Shown piece after piece: positions 57,781-64,000 of a DNA stretch of 64,000 nucleotides. The stretch is from NCBI GenBank assembly GCA_964646615.1, contig CAZYEV010000014.1, positions 1 to 64,000 of the forward strand, in the 5' to 3' direction. Each line of letters begins with the position of its first letter. Position 1 is the stretch's first letter. The position numbers were made by a program, and so were the translations under genes. The notes beneath the pieces were generated by a model. It saw nothing but the letters and a program-made list of their open reading frames with translations, did no database searches and was not told the DNA's origin. Source of the stretch: M3007 sp964646615. Its GTDB lineage: Bacteria > Bacteroidota > Bacteroidia > Chitinophagales > Saprospiraceae.

Positions 57781-58398
57781 TCATTCCCAGCACGCATAGG
57801 GCCCGCAGCAAAACAGCAAATCCAACGACGACAGGTCGGGCTGGAAGCCAAAGCGCTCTTCAAACACCTGCGGATAACGCACCAGCGGGAGGAGGGGCGG
57901 CCTGCCCCAGGCGATTTGCCCGCGTGCGTCGAGGACGGCATTTGCGGCCTCGTTTTTCGAAGGTGCTGTGTAGCGCTGTGTGAGTCGAATTGCTGCCTGG
58001 CAATTCGTTTTTTGGGTTAAAAAGAGCACGATATCGAAATTGAGGTCGAACAGGAACTCGTAGCGTTTCTCAAAAAAAACGGCTACTTCATCGGCGAAAT
58101 GCTCGAAGAAGGGTGCGCTTCCGTAGGCCGTCCGGATGGTGCGCCAGTGCGAACGTTGCCAGGGCATGTCGTAGGCGATGCGGACGTCGCGGATGGACAT
58201 CTGGTGGTTTTTGCCTTTGCGCAGCGGGACGCTCAGGCGCTGCACACCATTGGGGCCGGCGATGCAGCAGCGGTTGCGGTAGCTGCCCTTCTGGTAGTGT
58301 TCGCAGGCCTCCATCCAGAGCACATCGGCCTGGTGGGCCAGAGCCAGCCACGAGACCGGAGGCCAATAGAACAGCTCGAGCAATACTTCACGGGGCAT
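57781..58398 (-). CDS. WbqC family protein
   Basis: A 205-residue protein of the WbqC-like family (annotated in O-antigen clusters but of unproven activity). The family marks are a start of the type LLELFYWPPVSWLALAHQADVLWMEACEHYQKGSYRNRC, followed by RLSVPLRKGKN, IAYDMPWQRSHWRTIRTAYGSAPFFEHF, and the conserved end LDLLFCCGP. It is cytoplasmic. ATG 58398 overlaps the end of the TraB gene by 11 nt, and it is the last gene of the four-gene operon. A longer frame reaches 58491 inside the TraB gene, but the family N-terminus begins at the chosen start. Confidence 0.85.
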   Translation of the reverse strand: MPREVLLELFYWPPVSWLALAHQADVLWMEACEHYQKGSYRNRCCIAGPNGVQRLSVPLRKGKNHQMSIRDVRIAYDMPWQRSHWRTIRTAYGSAPFFEHFADEVAVFFEKRYEFLFDLNFDIVLFLTQKTNCQAAIRLTQRYTAPSKNEAANAVLDARGQIAWGRPPLLPLVRYPQVFEERFGFQPDLSSLDLLFCCGPYACWE

Positions 58399-59197
58399 GT
58401 TGCACGATGGGTTTGATGCTAAAGCCCAGCCGCTTGATGAGGCGCAACATGCCTTTGCCGCCGGCCAGATGAGCGGCGCCCACGGCGGCAAAGAGGCTTT
58501 GGTGCCGCGCTATGTCGGCGAAGCGCCGGGCTAAGCGTTCGTTGCGCTCCAGCAGCAGAGTGCGGCGCATCCAGCGGGCGTCGCGCCGGCCAGCCTGATA
58601 CAGCTGGCGGATGTGGCCCTGCTGGTACCAGCGCAGCATCTTTTTCAGGCGCTCGTGCTGGCGGTTGTAGTTTGTGATGAAATGCGTCAGGCTTTTCAAA
58701 TGGGCTTCGAGCGGGATACGGTGCAAAATTTCCACCTGTTCTGCAAAGGTTTCCAAACCCGTCGTGGCTTTGCCCTGCGCGGCAGCGTATGCCCAGAGCG
58801 CTTCATCCAGCGATTGCGACTGCTCTTCGCGCAGAAGGCCGGTGGTCAGAGCAGTTTGCACCTGCATAGGGTGGGCGTGTCGGAAAGTTTCTACCGGAAC
58901 ACCGAGCTTTTTTTGGGCGTAAAAGGCCAGGTTTTTCCAGGTGCGGCGGGATAGCATCTGCTCTAAAGTGGTCTGTTCGGGCAGCGCCCACGCGGCGGCT
59001 ATGGCTTCAGGTTCAGCCTGCGAAAAGTCAAATTCCGCGGCGAATACCTCGCATTGCGTTAAGTGAGCGCAGGCCAAATCAAACCACGTAAAGGCGCGCA
59101 AATCGCGCACATGCATCGTGCCGAACAGATACGACACCGGGCCGCCTTCAAGCGGGGAGACTTGCCACAGCAGGCTATCTTTTTTGCGTTGCGTCAT
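58388..59197 (-). CDS. TraB/GumN family protein
   Basis: A 269-residue member of the TraB/GumN group, proposed to be erythromycin esterase/metalloprotease-like (Tiki-related). The defining GTMHVRD motif (GxxH) is at about residues 24-30. A conserved glutamate lies in FAAEFDFS, and GAAHLAGGKGMLRLIKRLG near the end gives the second histidine motif. No signal peptide is apparent, so a cytoplasmic form is possible. ATG 59197 overlaps the stop of the membrane-protein gene by the ATGA arrangement. Confidence 0.85.
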   Translation of the reverse strand: MTQRKKDSLLWQVSPLEGGPVSYLFGTMHVRDLRAFTWFDLACAHLTQCEVFAAEFDFSQAEPEAIAAAWALPEQTTLEQMLSRRTWKNLAFYAQKKLGVPVETFRHAHPMQVQTALTTGLLREEQSQSLDEALWAYAAAQGKATTGLETFAEQVEILHRIPLEAHLKSLTHFITNYNRQHERLKKMLRWYQQGHIRQLYQAGRRDARWMRRTLLLERNERLARRFADIARHQSLFAAVGAAHLAGGKGMLRLIKRLGFSIKPIVQHAP

Positions 59198-60396
59198 TCT
59201 ACTTTCAGAGAAGAGCAGGGCGTTTCCTCCCAGTGCTCGCCGTTGCGACTCCAGGGTTTTACCTCTAAGCGCCACAGGCCGGCCTCGCAGGCGCCTACGA
59301 TGCCCTCGCAGAGGTACAGCGCCAGCTGCCGCTGCGTATGCCGGTGATTAAACATAGGCACATGCAGTTCGGCCATGGCCCAGTCATCGAAAAGCAGCCT
59401 CCCGGTCTCCTCTTGAGCGTACTGCTCCCAGATGGAGCGCCGCGAAGGAGGAAGCAATGCCTCCGTCCAGACGTAGAACCCGGCCTCCGGCTGCGTATTC
59501 GAGTACATCTTCCACGAAAACGCCTCTGGCCACCAACCCACGAGGTTAAATGCCGGCGACAACCACACCAGCCCCACAACGACTAAGCTCGTGCGGCTCC
59601 GCATCCACCAGAGTGAGCCGCCCCCGTAACGGCCAAACTTGTTTGGCCAGGCACCCGCCCTGCCCGTCTGACTCGGCGCCCCCAGCACCCACACCATTCC
59701 GGCCATGGCTACATTCCACGGCAGCACCACCGCATTCCATCCTAAACCCAACGGGCTTAGTGCCAGCACGATGAACGCATGAAACCCTACCGCCAGATAC
59801 CGAATGAACGGCCGCGAGCGCTCCCACAGCAGCCCTACCCCCAGCAAAGCTTCCCCCACGGCCACGGCATAGCCCAGCTCCGGGTACTGTCCCAGCGGTT
59901 TCGTCCAGGCGAATGCCTGGCAAAACCACGGGAAGTTGTCTTCGACAAAATAAGGCGTCAGCTTGTGCAGCCCGCCCCATACGTACACGCCCGCCACCAG
60001 CAGCCGCAGCGTTGCCGCCGGATTTTTTCGCTCAAAAAAAAGAATGCCCCACGCCAGCAAATAGAAATGCGTCCACGGCTGCAGCCGGTTGAGGTCCTGA
60101 ACGACAAACGCCAACAGCGCCAGCATGCTGCCCAGCAACAGCCGGCGATCGTTGGGCCACACAAAGCTGAGTACCAGCGTGAGCACCCATATTCCCAGAA
60201 GCAGGGCTTCACTTATGTGTTGAACGGCAACGGACGTGCTGCCCCACAATTCCGCGGGCAAATGTGCCTCGCCCCATAGCGGCAGCAGCGGAAACGTGCG
60301 CTCCATTCCGGCGTACCACAGCCGCCACGACAGAGCGATGTGAGCCAACAGCGCCAGGGCTATCAAACGAACAACGGTAGCAGATACCAATCTCAT
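59194..60396 (-). CDS. Multi-pass membrane protein (DoxX/HTTM-like), with an in-frame palindromic insert
   Basis: A 400-residue protein with eight or so hydrophobic segments in the first 280 residues (LIALALLAHIALSWRLW, LLLGIWVLTLVLSFVW, YLLAWGILFFE), and the motif GGLHKLTPYF near residue 150 that recalls DoxX/HTTM membrane proteins. A soluble C-terminal part covers about 290-400. In the loop after residue 245 the sequence WPNKFGRYGGG is encoded by a copy of the dispersed palindromic element (59631-59648). ATG 60396 overlaps the stop of the DUF4403 gene by four bases (ATGA). The function is unknown. Confidence 0.65.
   Translation of the reverse strand: MRLVSATVVRLIALALLAHIALSWRLWYAGMERTFPLLPLWGEAHLPAELWGSTSVAVQHISEALLLGIWVLTLVLSFVWPNDRRLLLGSMLALLAFVVQDLNRLQPWTHFYLLAWGILFFERKNPAATLRLLVAGVYVWGGLHKLTPYFVEDNFPWFCQAFAWTKPLGQYPELGYAVAVGEALLGVGLLWERSRPFIRYLAVGFHAFIVLALSPLGLGWNAVVLPWNVAMAGMVWVLGAPSQTGRAGAWPNKFGRYGGGSLWWMRSRTSLVVVGLVWLSPAFNLVGWWPEAFSWKMYSNTQPEAGFYVWTEALLPPSRRSIWEQYAQEETGRLLFDDWAMAELHVPMFNHRHTQRQLALYLCEGIVGACEAGLWRLEVKPWSRNGEHWEETPCSSLKVE
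59631..59648. repeat. Palindromic element, copy 4, inside a coding region
   Basis: GGCCAAAC-TT-GTTTGGCC is a perfect 8-bp inverted repeat, preceded by CGTAAC as in copy 2. On the minus strand it encodes part of the segment PNKFGRYGG of the membrane protein. Confidence 0.8.
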
Positions 60397-61769
60397 AATC
60401 CACGAACGTTGAGCCGCACCCGGCCTTTTGAGTACACATCGGCTCGAATGCCGGAGGGCGTGATGAGCGTGCGTTCGACCGCCACGGTGTCCACCGTGCC
60501 CGTCAGCACCACGCCGGGCTGGATGACGTATTGCTGAAGCGCCTGCTGCGCCGAGGTGCGCAGAGCCTGAAGGTCTTCGTCTAACGGAAAGACCAACGCC
60601 TCTCCGATGCGGCGCTTGAAGGTGCTGGAAAACAGCCACGAAGCCGTTCGGTGCAGAAAGTTGCGTGTTTCAGCGTGAAATTCCAGATCGGCTACCTCCA
60701 CGCGGTTTTTGATCACATTGACGATGGGCTTACCGATGAGGTAGATATCGCCGTTGAAGGTGCCCGTCAGTGCCGTATTCACCACTAAGCGGTCGCCGTT
60801 GCCCCACAGGCGCAGGTTTTGCACCGTTACTTGTTTTTTCCCTGAAGAAAACGACTGCCCCACGACCATGCTGCGGGCGATGCGTTCGGCTTCGGCGAAA
60901 GGGACCTCCGTTGTCAGGCGCACTTGAAAGCCGTCGGGAGCTTCGCTCAGCAGGCGCAGGTTGGGCAGGGCGCTGTTGGGCCGAAACGTTGGGCGTTGGC
61001 CCAGCGTAGCCTCGTTGTAGCACTCAACCGAGAGGGTAGCTTTGAGTTCGTCGCCCACGGCTACGAGCGGCGTCATTCCGATGCTGATGGGCGTCGTCTT
61101 GACCCACAGCTGCTGAGCGGTATCTAAGAGCACGGGCTTTTGCAGGGCGTCCCAGGCCATTTGGGCGTAGGGGCGCAGGCTGAGCTGCTGGCTGATGAAA
61201 CGGTCGAGCGCCTGGGTGAGCGTTGTACGGCTTTGGGCGAGCATCAGGCTGGCCAGCGGCTGGATGTTCACATCGCCCAGCGCCGTCTTGAGCACGGGCG
61301 TCGAGAGCCATTCGTGAAACTCTACCGTCGTCTGCGTGCGAAGCGACCAATCGGGCTGGATACTGAAATTGGTCTTCAGCCCCAGTTGCAGCTCGCCTTC
61401 GGCCTCAGCAGTGCCGAAGAGGATTTGCTGTTTGGCCCAGATCTTCAGCGGCACACGGTAGCGGATGGCCTGGCTCGACACGTCCACTTCGAACGGGCGC
61501 GTGCGCCACAGGCGGAGCATGAGGCCGTCGTTGCCGTTGTCGGTGAAGGAGTTATCTTCGTACAGCAGCCCCTGTACGCGCTGGTTGAGGGTCTGCACCA
61601 GGTCGCGCACCGACAGGGTAACGGGTATGGTGATGGCCGAAACCGCCGGCGCATCTACCGGCAAGGCGCGGTATTGCTCGCCCGGATTGGGTGCGCTGGC
61701 GCGCTGGGCAGTACGACACTGTAGCAACAGGACGAAAGCAGCAGTCCACCAAAGAAGACTTGGGCGCAT
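60393..61769 (-). CDS. DUF4403 lipoprotein (BPI/TULIP-like fold suspected)
   Basis: A 458-residue protein with a likely lipoprotein signal, AFVLLLQC, giving a lipidated cysteine near residue 18. The domain pattern of DUF4403 is clear: ITIPVTLSVRDLVQTLNQRVQGLLYED near residue 45, the long paired beta-strands in the middle, and the internal repeat around LRLWGNGDRLVVNTALTGTFNGDIYLIGKP. The family is thought to be related to lipid-binding TULIP proteins, but no function is proven. It is probably anchored in the outer membrane facing the periplasm. It is the first gene of an operon with a membrane protein, TraB/GumN and WbqC proteins. Confidence 0.85.
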   Translation of the reverse strand: MRPSLLWWTAAFVLLLQCRTAQRASAPNPGEQYRALPVDAPAVSAITIPVTLSVRDLVQTLNQRVQGLLYEDNSFTDNGNDGLMLRLWRTRPFEVDVSSQAIRYRVPLKIWAKQQILFGTAEAEGELQLGLKTNFSIQPDWSLRTQTTVEFHEWLSTPVLKTALGDVNIQPLASLMLAQSRTTLTQALDRFISQQLSLRPYAQMAWDALQKPVLLDTAQQLWVKTTPISIGMTPLVAVGDELKATLSVECYNEATLGQRPTFRPNSALPNLRLLSEAPDGFQVRLTTEVPFAEAERIARSMVVGQSFSSGKKQVTVQNLRLWGNGDRLVVNTALTGTFNGDIYLIGKPIVNVIKNRVEVADLEFHAETRNFLHRTASWLFSSTFKRRIGEALVFPLDEDLQALRTSAQQALQQYVIQPGVVLTGTVDTVAVERTLITPSGIRADVYSKGRVRLNVRGL

Positions 61770-62216
61770 GGGTTAAGTGGTTTGGGAGGCAAAGGTAAGG
61801 CAGCCGCGGGGGGGGAAGTGTGAGTGCACTATGAGGTACCAGGGTAATTGCATTTAAAAACTGTCTTTGCGCGAGGCTATTACCGGGCAAAAGGTTAAAT
61901 GAGTACCGAATCTGAGAGAAGGGTCGGAACGGTGGATGGGCCATATGTTGTGGCTACTCTGTCTGTGGGTGTTTCCTTTTACTTGTTCGGAGTATTAAAA
62001 CGCGCGTGTTTTTAGACAGCCTCAAAATGCGATCTGGCAGAAAAAATGCAAAATGCTCGAGCCGTAAAATTGATGCAGCGTATTTTTATCAATATTATGG
62101 CCTTTTGAGCAGAAAAGACGAGTGCGATAACGATAAACTTATTCGTTGCAAGCATTAATAGGTGACTTTTATGTCATAAGGGAGTTTTGACGTTAATAAA
62201 CTATTGGCTTAAGGAT
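61770..62216. other. Intergenic region of 447 nt, AT-rich toward the toxin-antitoxin pair
   Basis: The DUF4403 promoter box is at 61790-61797. From about 61840 the composition shifts to A and T. A 38-codon frame (61899-62015) is open with an AAAGG-like site before it and a hydrophobic core VATLSVGVSFYLFGVL; it is too short to judge. No RNA gene or repeat is seen. Confidence 0.5.
61790..61797 (-). promoter_or_regulatory. -7 box of the DUF4403 operon
   Basis: TACCTTTG on the minus strand, 20 nt before ATG 61769. It is the only promoter-like signal I see for the four-gene operon. Confidence 0.6.
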
Positions 62217-62450
62217 ATGAAAGACTGGAGAGCACACATAGAGTCAACACCCGAAGTTTTGTATGGCAAACCAGTAATTAAGAATACGCGCGTGCCTGTG
62301 GACATACTCCTGGAAAAACTGTCGCAGGGGGAGTCAATGGAAGACCTGTTGAAGGCCTATCCCAGGCTAACAAAAGAAGACATTTTGGCGGCCCTCGCTT
62401 ACGCCGCAGAAATAATTAAGCGCGAGACGGTTCACCCTTTACCCTCCTGA
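62217..62450 (+). CDS. DUF433 antitoxin-like protein
   Basis: A 77-residue DUF433 protein. The family pattern is clear: residues 1-35 read IESTPEVLYGKPVIKNTRVPVDILLEKL, then a helix-turn-helix-like part SMEDLLKAYPRLTKEDILAALAYAAE. DUF433 proteins usually pair with DUF5615 PIN-like proteins and act as antitoxins that bind DNA and the toxin. An AAGGAT site lies just before ATG 62217; a longer frame to 62187 is open but outside the family. The partner starts one base after its stop. Confidence 0.88.
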   Translation: MKDWRAHIESTPEVLYGKPVIKNTRVPVDILLEKLSQGESMEDLLKAYPRLTKEDILAALAYAAEIIKRETVHPLPS

Positions 62451-62451
62451 G

Positions 62452-62811
62452 ATGAAGGAAGCTCTACTGGCGGATGAAAGCGTAGACTTTCGGAGAGTAA
62501 CGCACTTGCGAGGGGAAGGCCATGAGATAGCAAGTGTTATAGAGATGGCACCTGGTATGACTGATGAAGAATTGCTCCGTATGGCCAATGAGCAGGGGCG
62601 CATCCTCCTTGCAGATGATAAGGACTTTGGGGAGTTGACATACCGCTTAAGAAGGCCAAATCGCGGAATTGTTTTAATTCGGATGAGTGGCCTATCTATT
62701 GAAATAAAATTAGATAAAATAAGCCGGGCCATAATGGCTTATTCGACTATGCTCCCTGGAAATTTCGTAGTTATATCAAAAGGAAGGGTGCGGATAAAGG
62801 CTCAAATTTAA
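62452..62811 (+). CDS. DUF5615 PIN-like toxin
   Basis: A 119-residue PIN-like protein. The acidic residues expected in the active site are in LLADESVDFRRVTHLR (Asp and Glu near residues 8-9) and in LLADDKDFGELTYR near residue 57; a segment GHEIASVIEMAPGMTDEELLRMANEQGRI joins them. These enzymes are likely RNases that cut RNA when the antitoxin is lost. It follows the DUF433 gene by a single base, so the two form one operon. Confidence 0.88.
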   Translation: MKEALLADESVDFRRVTHLRGEGHEIASVIEMAPGMTDEELLRMANEQGRILLADDKDFGELTYRLRRPNRGIVLIRMSGLSIEIKLDKISRAIMAYSTMLPGNFVVISKGRVRIKAQI

Positions 62812-62881
62812 CCGAAAAGAAGGCTTCCACCAGCACCAGGGTTACCCATTCGGGCCGGGCGCTCACCAGGGCTGAAGCACC

Positions 62882-62918
62882 AAACGTTGCGCATTGCGGA
62901 ATATGCGCCAGCGTTTTT
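62882..62918 (+). terminator. Intrinsic terminator of the toxin-antitoxin operon
   Basis: GCGCAT (62889-62894) pairs with ATGCGC (62903-62908), extended by AAACG (62882-62886) and CGTTT (62912-62916) across a small internal loop, with a run of five T at 62914-62918. Confidence 0.7.
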
Positions 62919-62941
62919 CCCTTTGGACTTTCCGGCGCGCG

Positions 62942-62949
62942 TACCTTTG
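62942..62949 (+). promoter_or_regulatory. -7 box of cysS; mRNA probably leaderless
   Basis: TACCTTTG with only four bases to ATG 62954. Transcription should start at or next to the A of the ATG. Confidence 0.6.
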
Positions 62950-62953
62950 CCGC

Positions 62954-64000
62954 ATGAATACGACCAAACGCACCCTTAAAATTAGCAACACCCTCAGCGG
63001 GAAGAAGGAGGTTTTTACGCCCTTGCACGAAGGCTTTGTCGGCATGTACGTATGCGGGCCGACGGTCTATAACAATGTGCATTTGGGCAATTGCCGCACT
63101 TTCACCAGTTTTGACATCATCTACCGTTACTTGCTTCACCTGGGCTATCGCGTTCGGTACGTGCGCAACATTACCGACGTGGGGCACCTGACCGACGACG
63201 GCGAAGACCGCATGGCCCAGGGCGCGCGCATCAACAAGATTGAGCCGATGGAAGTAGCGCAGAAGTACACGCTGGACTTCCACGACATGATGCGCACCCT
63301 CAACAACCTGCCGCCCAGCATCGAGCCGCGCGCTACGGGGCACATTCTGGAGCAAATCGAGATGGTGCAGCGCATCCTGGAGCGCGGCTATGCTTACGAG
63401 CGCAACGGTTCGGTGTACTTCAACACGCGCAAATTTGCTCAGGAAAACCCGGGTGTTTACGGGCGCCTATCGGGCCGCGTGCTCGACGAACTGATGGCCG
63501 AAAGCCGCAGCAACCTCAAGAGCCAGGACGAGAAAGACCACCCGGCCGACTTTGCCCTGTGGATGAAAGCGCGCCCTGGCGACCTGATGGTATGGAAAAG
63601 CCCGTGGTCGGTGGGCTTCCCGGGCTGGCATTTAGAGTGCTCGGCCATGAGCACCAAATACTTAGGTCAGACCTTCGACATCCACGGCGGCGGTGGCGAC
63701 CTCAAGTTTCCGCACCACGAAAACGAAGTGGCCCAAAACCACGGCGCTTGCGGCTGCGCTCCCGCCCGCTATTGGATACATACCAACATGCTCCAACTTA
63801 ATGGAGCCAAGATGAGCAAGTCGGAAGGCAATTACATCACGCCCGAACAGCTCTTCTCCGGCGATAGCCCGCTGCTGAGCAAAGCGTATTCGCCCATGGT
63901 GCTCCGCTATTACTTCCTGCAGGCCCACTACGCCAGTGTGCTCGACATGACTGACGAGGGGCTGCTGGCCGCCGAAAAGGCCTATCGCAAAATGATGGAG
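62954..64000 (+). CDS. cysS: Cysteinyl-tRNA synthetase (partial, cut by the window end)
   Basis: The first 349 codons of a class I aminoacyl-tRNA synthetase that charges tRNA-Cys. The zinc-binding cysteine lies in YVCGPTVYNNVHLGNCRTF, which also holds the HIGH-type motif as HLGN. Further zinc ligands are in WHLECSAMS and HHENEVAQ, and the second signature is KMSKSEGN (KMSKS) near residue 290. GGGGDLKFPHHENE is typical for CysRS. The frame is open to the last base of the window. ATG 62954 sits four bases after a promoter box. Confidence 0.95.
   Translation, partial: MNTTKRTLKISNTLSGKKEVFTPLHEGFVGMYVCGPTVYNNVHLGNCRTFTSFDIIYRYLLHLGYRVRYVRNITDVGHLTDDGEDRMAQGARINKIEPMEVAQKYTLDFHDMMRTLNNLPPSIEPRATGHILEQIEMVQRILERGYAYERNGSVYFNTRKFAQENPGVYGRLSGRVLDELMAESRSNLKSQDEKDHPADFALWMKARPGDLMVWKSPWSVGFPGWHLECSAMSTKYLGQTFDIHGGGGDLKFPHHENEVAQNHGACGCAPARYWIHTNMLQLNGAKMSKSEGNYITPEQLFSGDSPLLSKAYSPMVLRYYFLQAHYASVLDMTDEGLLAAEKAYRKMME

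Noticed and set aside
1..64000. tRNA, rRNA, CRISPR arrays, prophage genes or transposases
   Set aside because: I looked for T-loop motifs, regularly spaced repeats and transposase signatures on both strands by eye and found none.

Overview
The window is about 64 kb from the chromosome of a member of the phylum Bacteroidota with fairly high GC. Three things in the sequence support this. Several genes carry type IX secretion (T9SS) C-terminal sorting domains. The characteristic Bacteroidota -7 promoter box TAnnTTTG stands in front of many genes. The gene content is also typical: a TonB receptor next to a DUF5689 lipoprotein, DUF5683, DUF4403, Omp28-like and DUF2723 proteins, and an RprY-like regulator. 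The class cannot be fixed from the sequence alone; a Saprospiria- or Chitinophagia-like lineage is my guess. I see no rRNA, tRNA, CRISPR array, prophage or insertion sequence. The window starts inside a T9SS cargo gene and ends inside cysS.

Layout. 1-8.4 kb: end of a T9SS protein, a sugar nucleotidyltransferase, purB, an ATPase-nuclease fusion behind tandem hairpins, a secreted alpha/beta hydrolase, a KefF-like flavoprotein, a YdjM-like membrane protein, an unknown membrane protein and a ferredoxin. 8.4-9 kb: an intergenic region full of palindromes. 9-18.7 kb: TonB receptor, DUF5689 lipoprotein, DUF5683 protein, ctlX, a large lamin-tail surface protein and an MDR oxidoreductase. 18.8-30 kb: Omp28-like T9SS protein, folK, ridA, sulfide:quinone oxidoreductase, a 1,506-residue exported protein of unknown function, prmA and a TlpA-like thioredoxin. 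30-35.6 kb: purL, a two-lobed aspartyl protease with PDZ domain, a PhyH dioxygenase and an orphan response regulator. 35.7-46.6 kb: two GT-C O-mannosyltransferase-like proteins flanking an Skp chaperone, then ruvX-def-dehydratase, rodA and an orphan DppB-like permease. 46.6-57.8 kb: M28 and M14 peptidases with a probable small RNA between them, a secreted protein, a LolD-like ATPase, rdgB, an MsbA-like exporter and a T9SS protein. 57.8-61.8 kb: a tightly coupled four-gene operon (DUF4403, membrane protein, TraB/GumN, WbqC). 62.2-62.8 kb: a DUF433/DUF5615 toxin-antitoxin pair. The last gene is cysS.

How it fits together. Most genes concern the cell envelope and secretion: T9SS cargo, outer-membrane uptake, periplasmic folding, probable O-glycosylation, lipid or lipoprotein export and wall synthesis. 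Housekeeping genes for purines, folate, translation and nucleotide sanitation are scattered among them. The most unusual signals are: a dispersed palindromic element, one copy of which lies in frame inside a membrane-protein gene and reads PNKFGRYGG; a second family of hairpin repeats; five promoters placed so close to the start codon that the mRNAs should be leaderless; a promoter-terminator unit that looks like a small RNA of about 90 nt; the giant exported protein; and the paired eukaryote-like mannosyltransferases.
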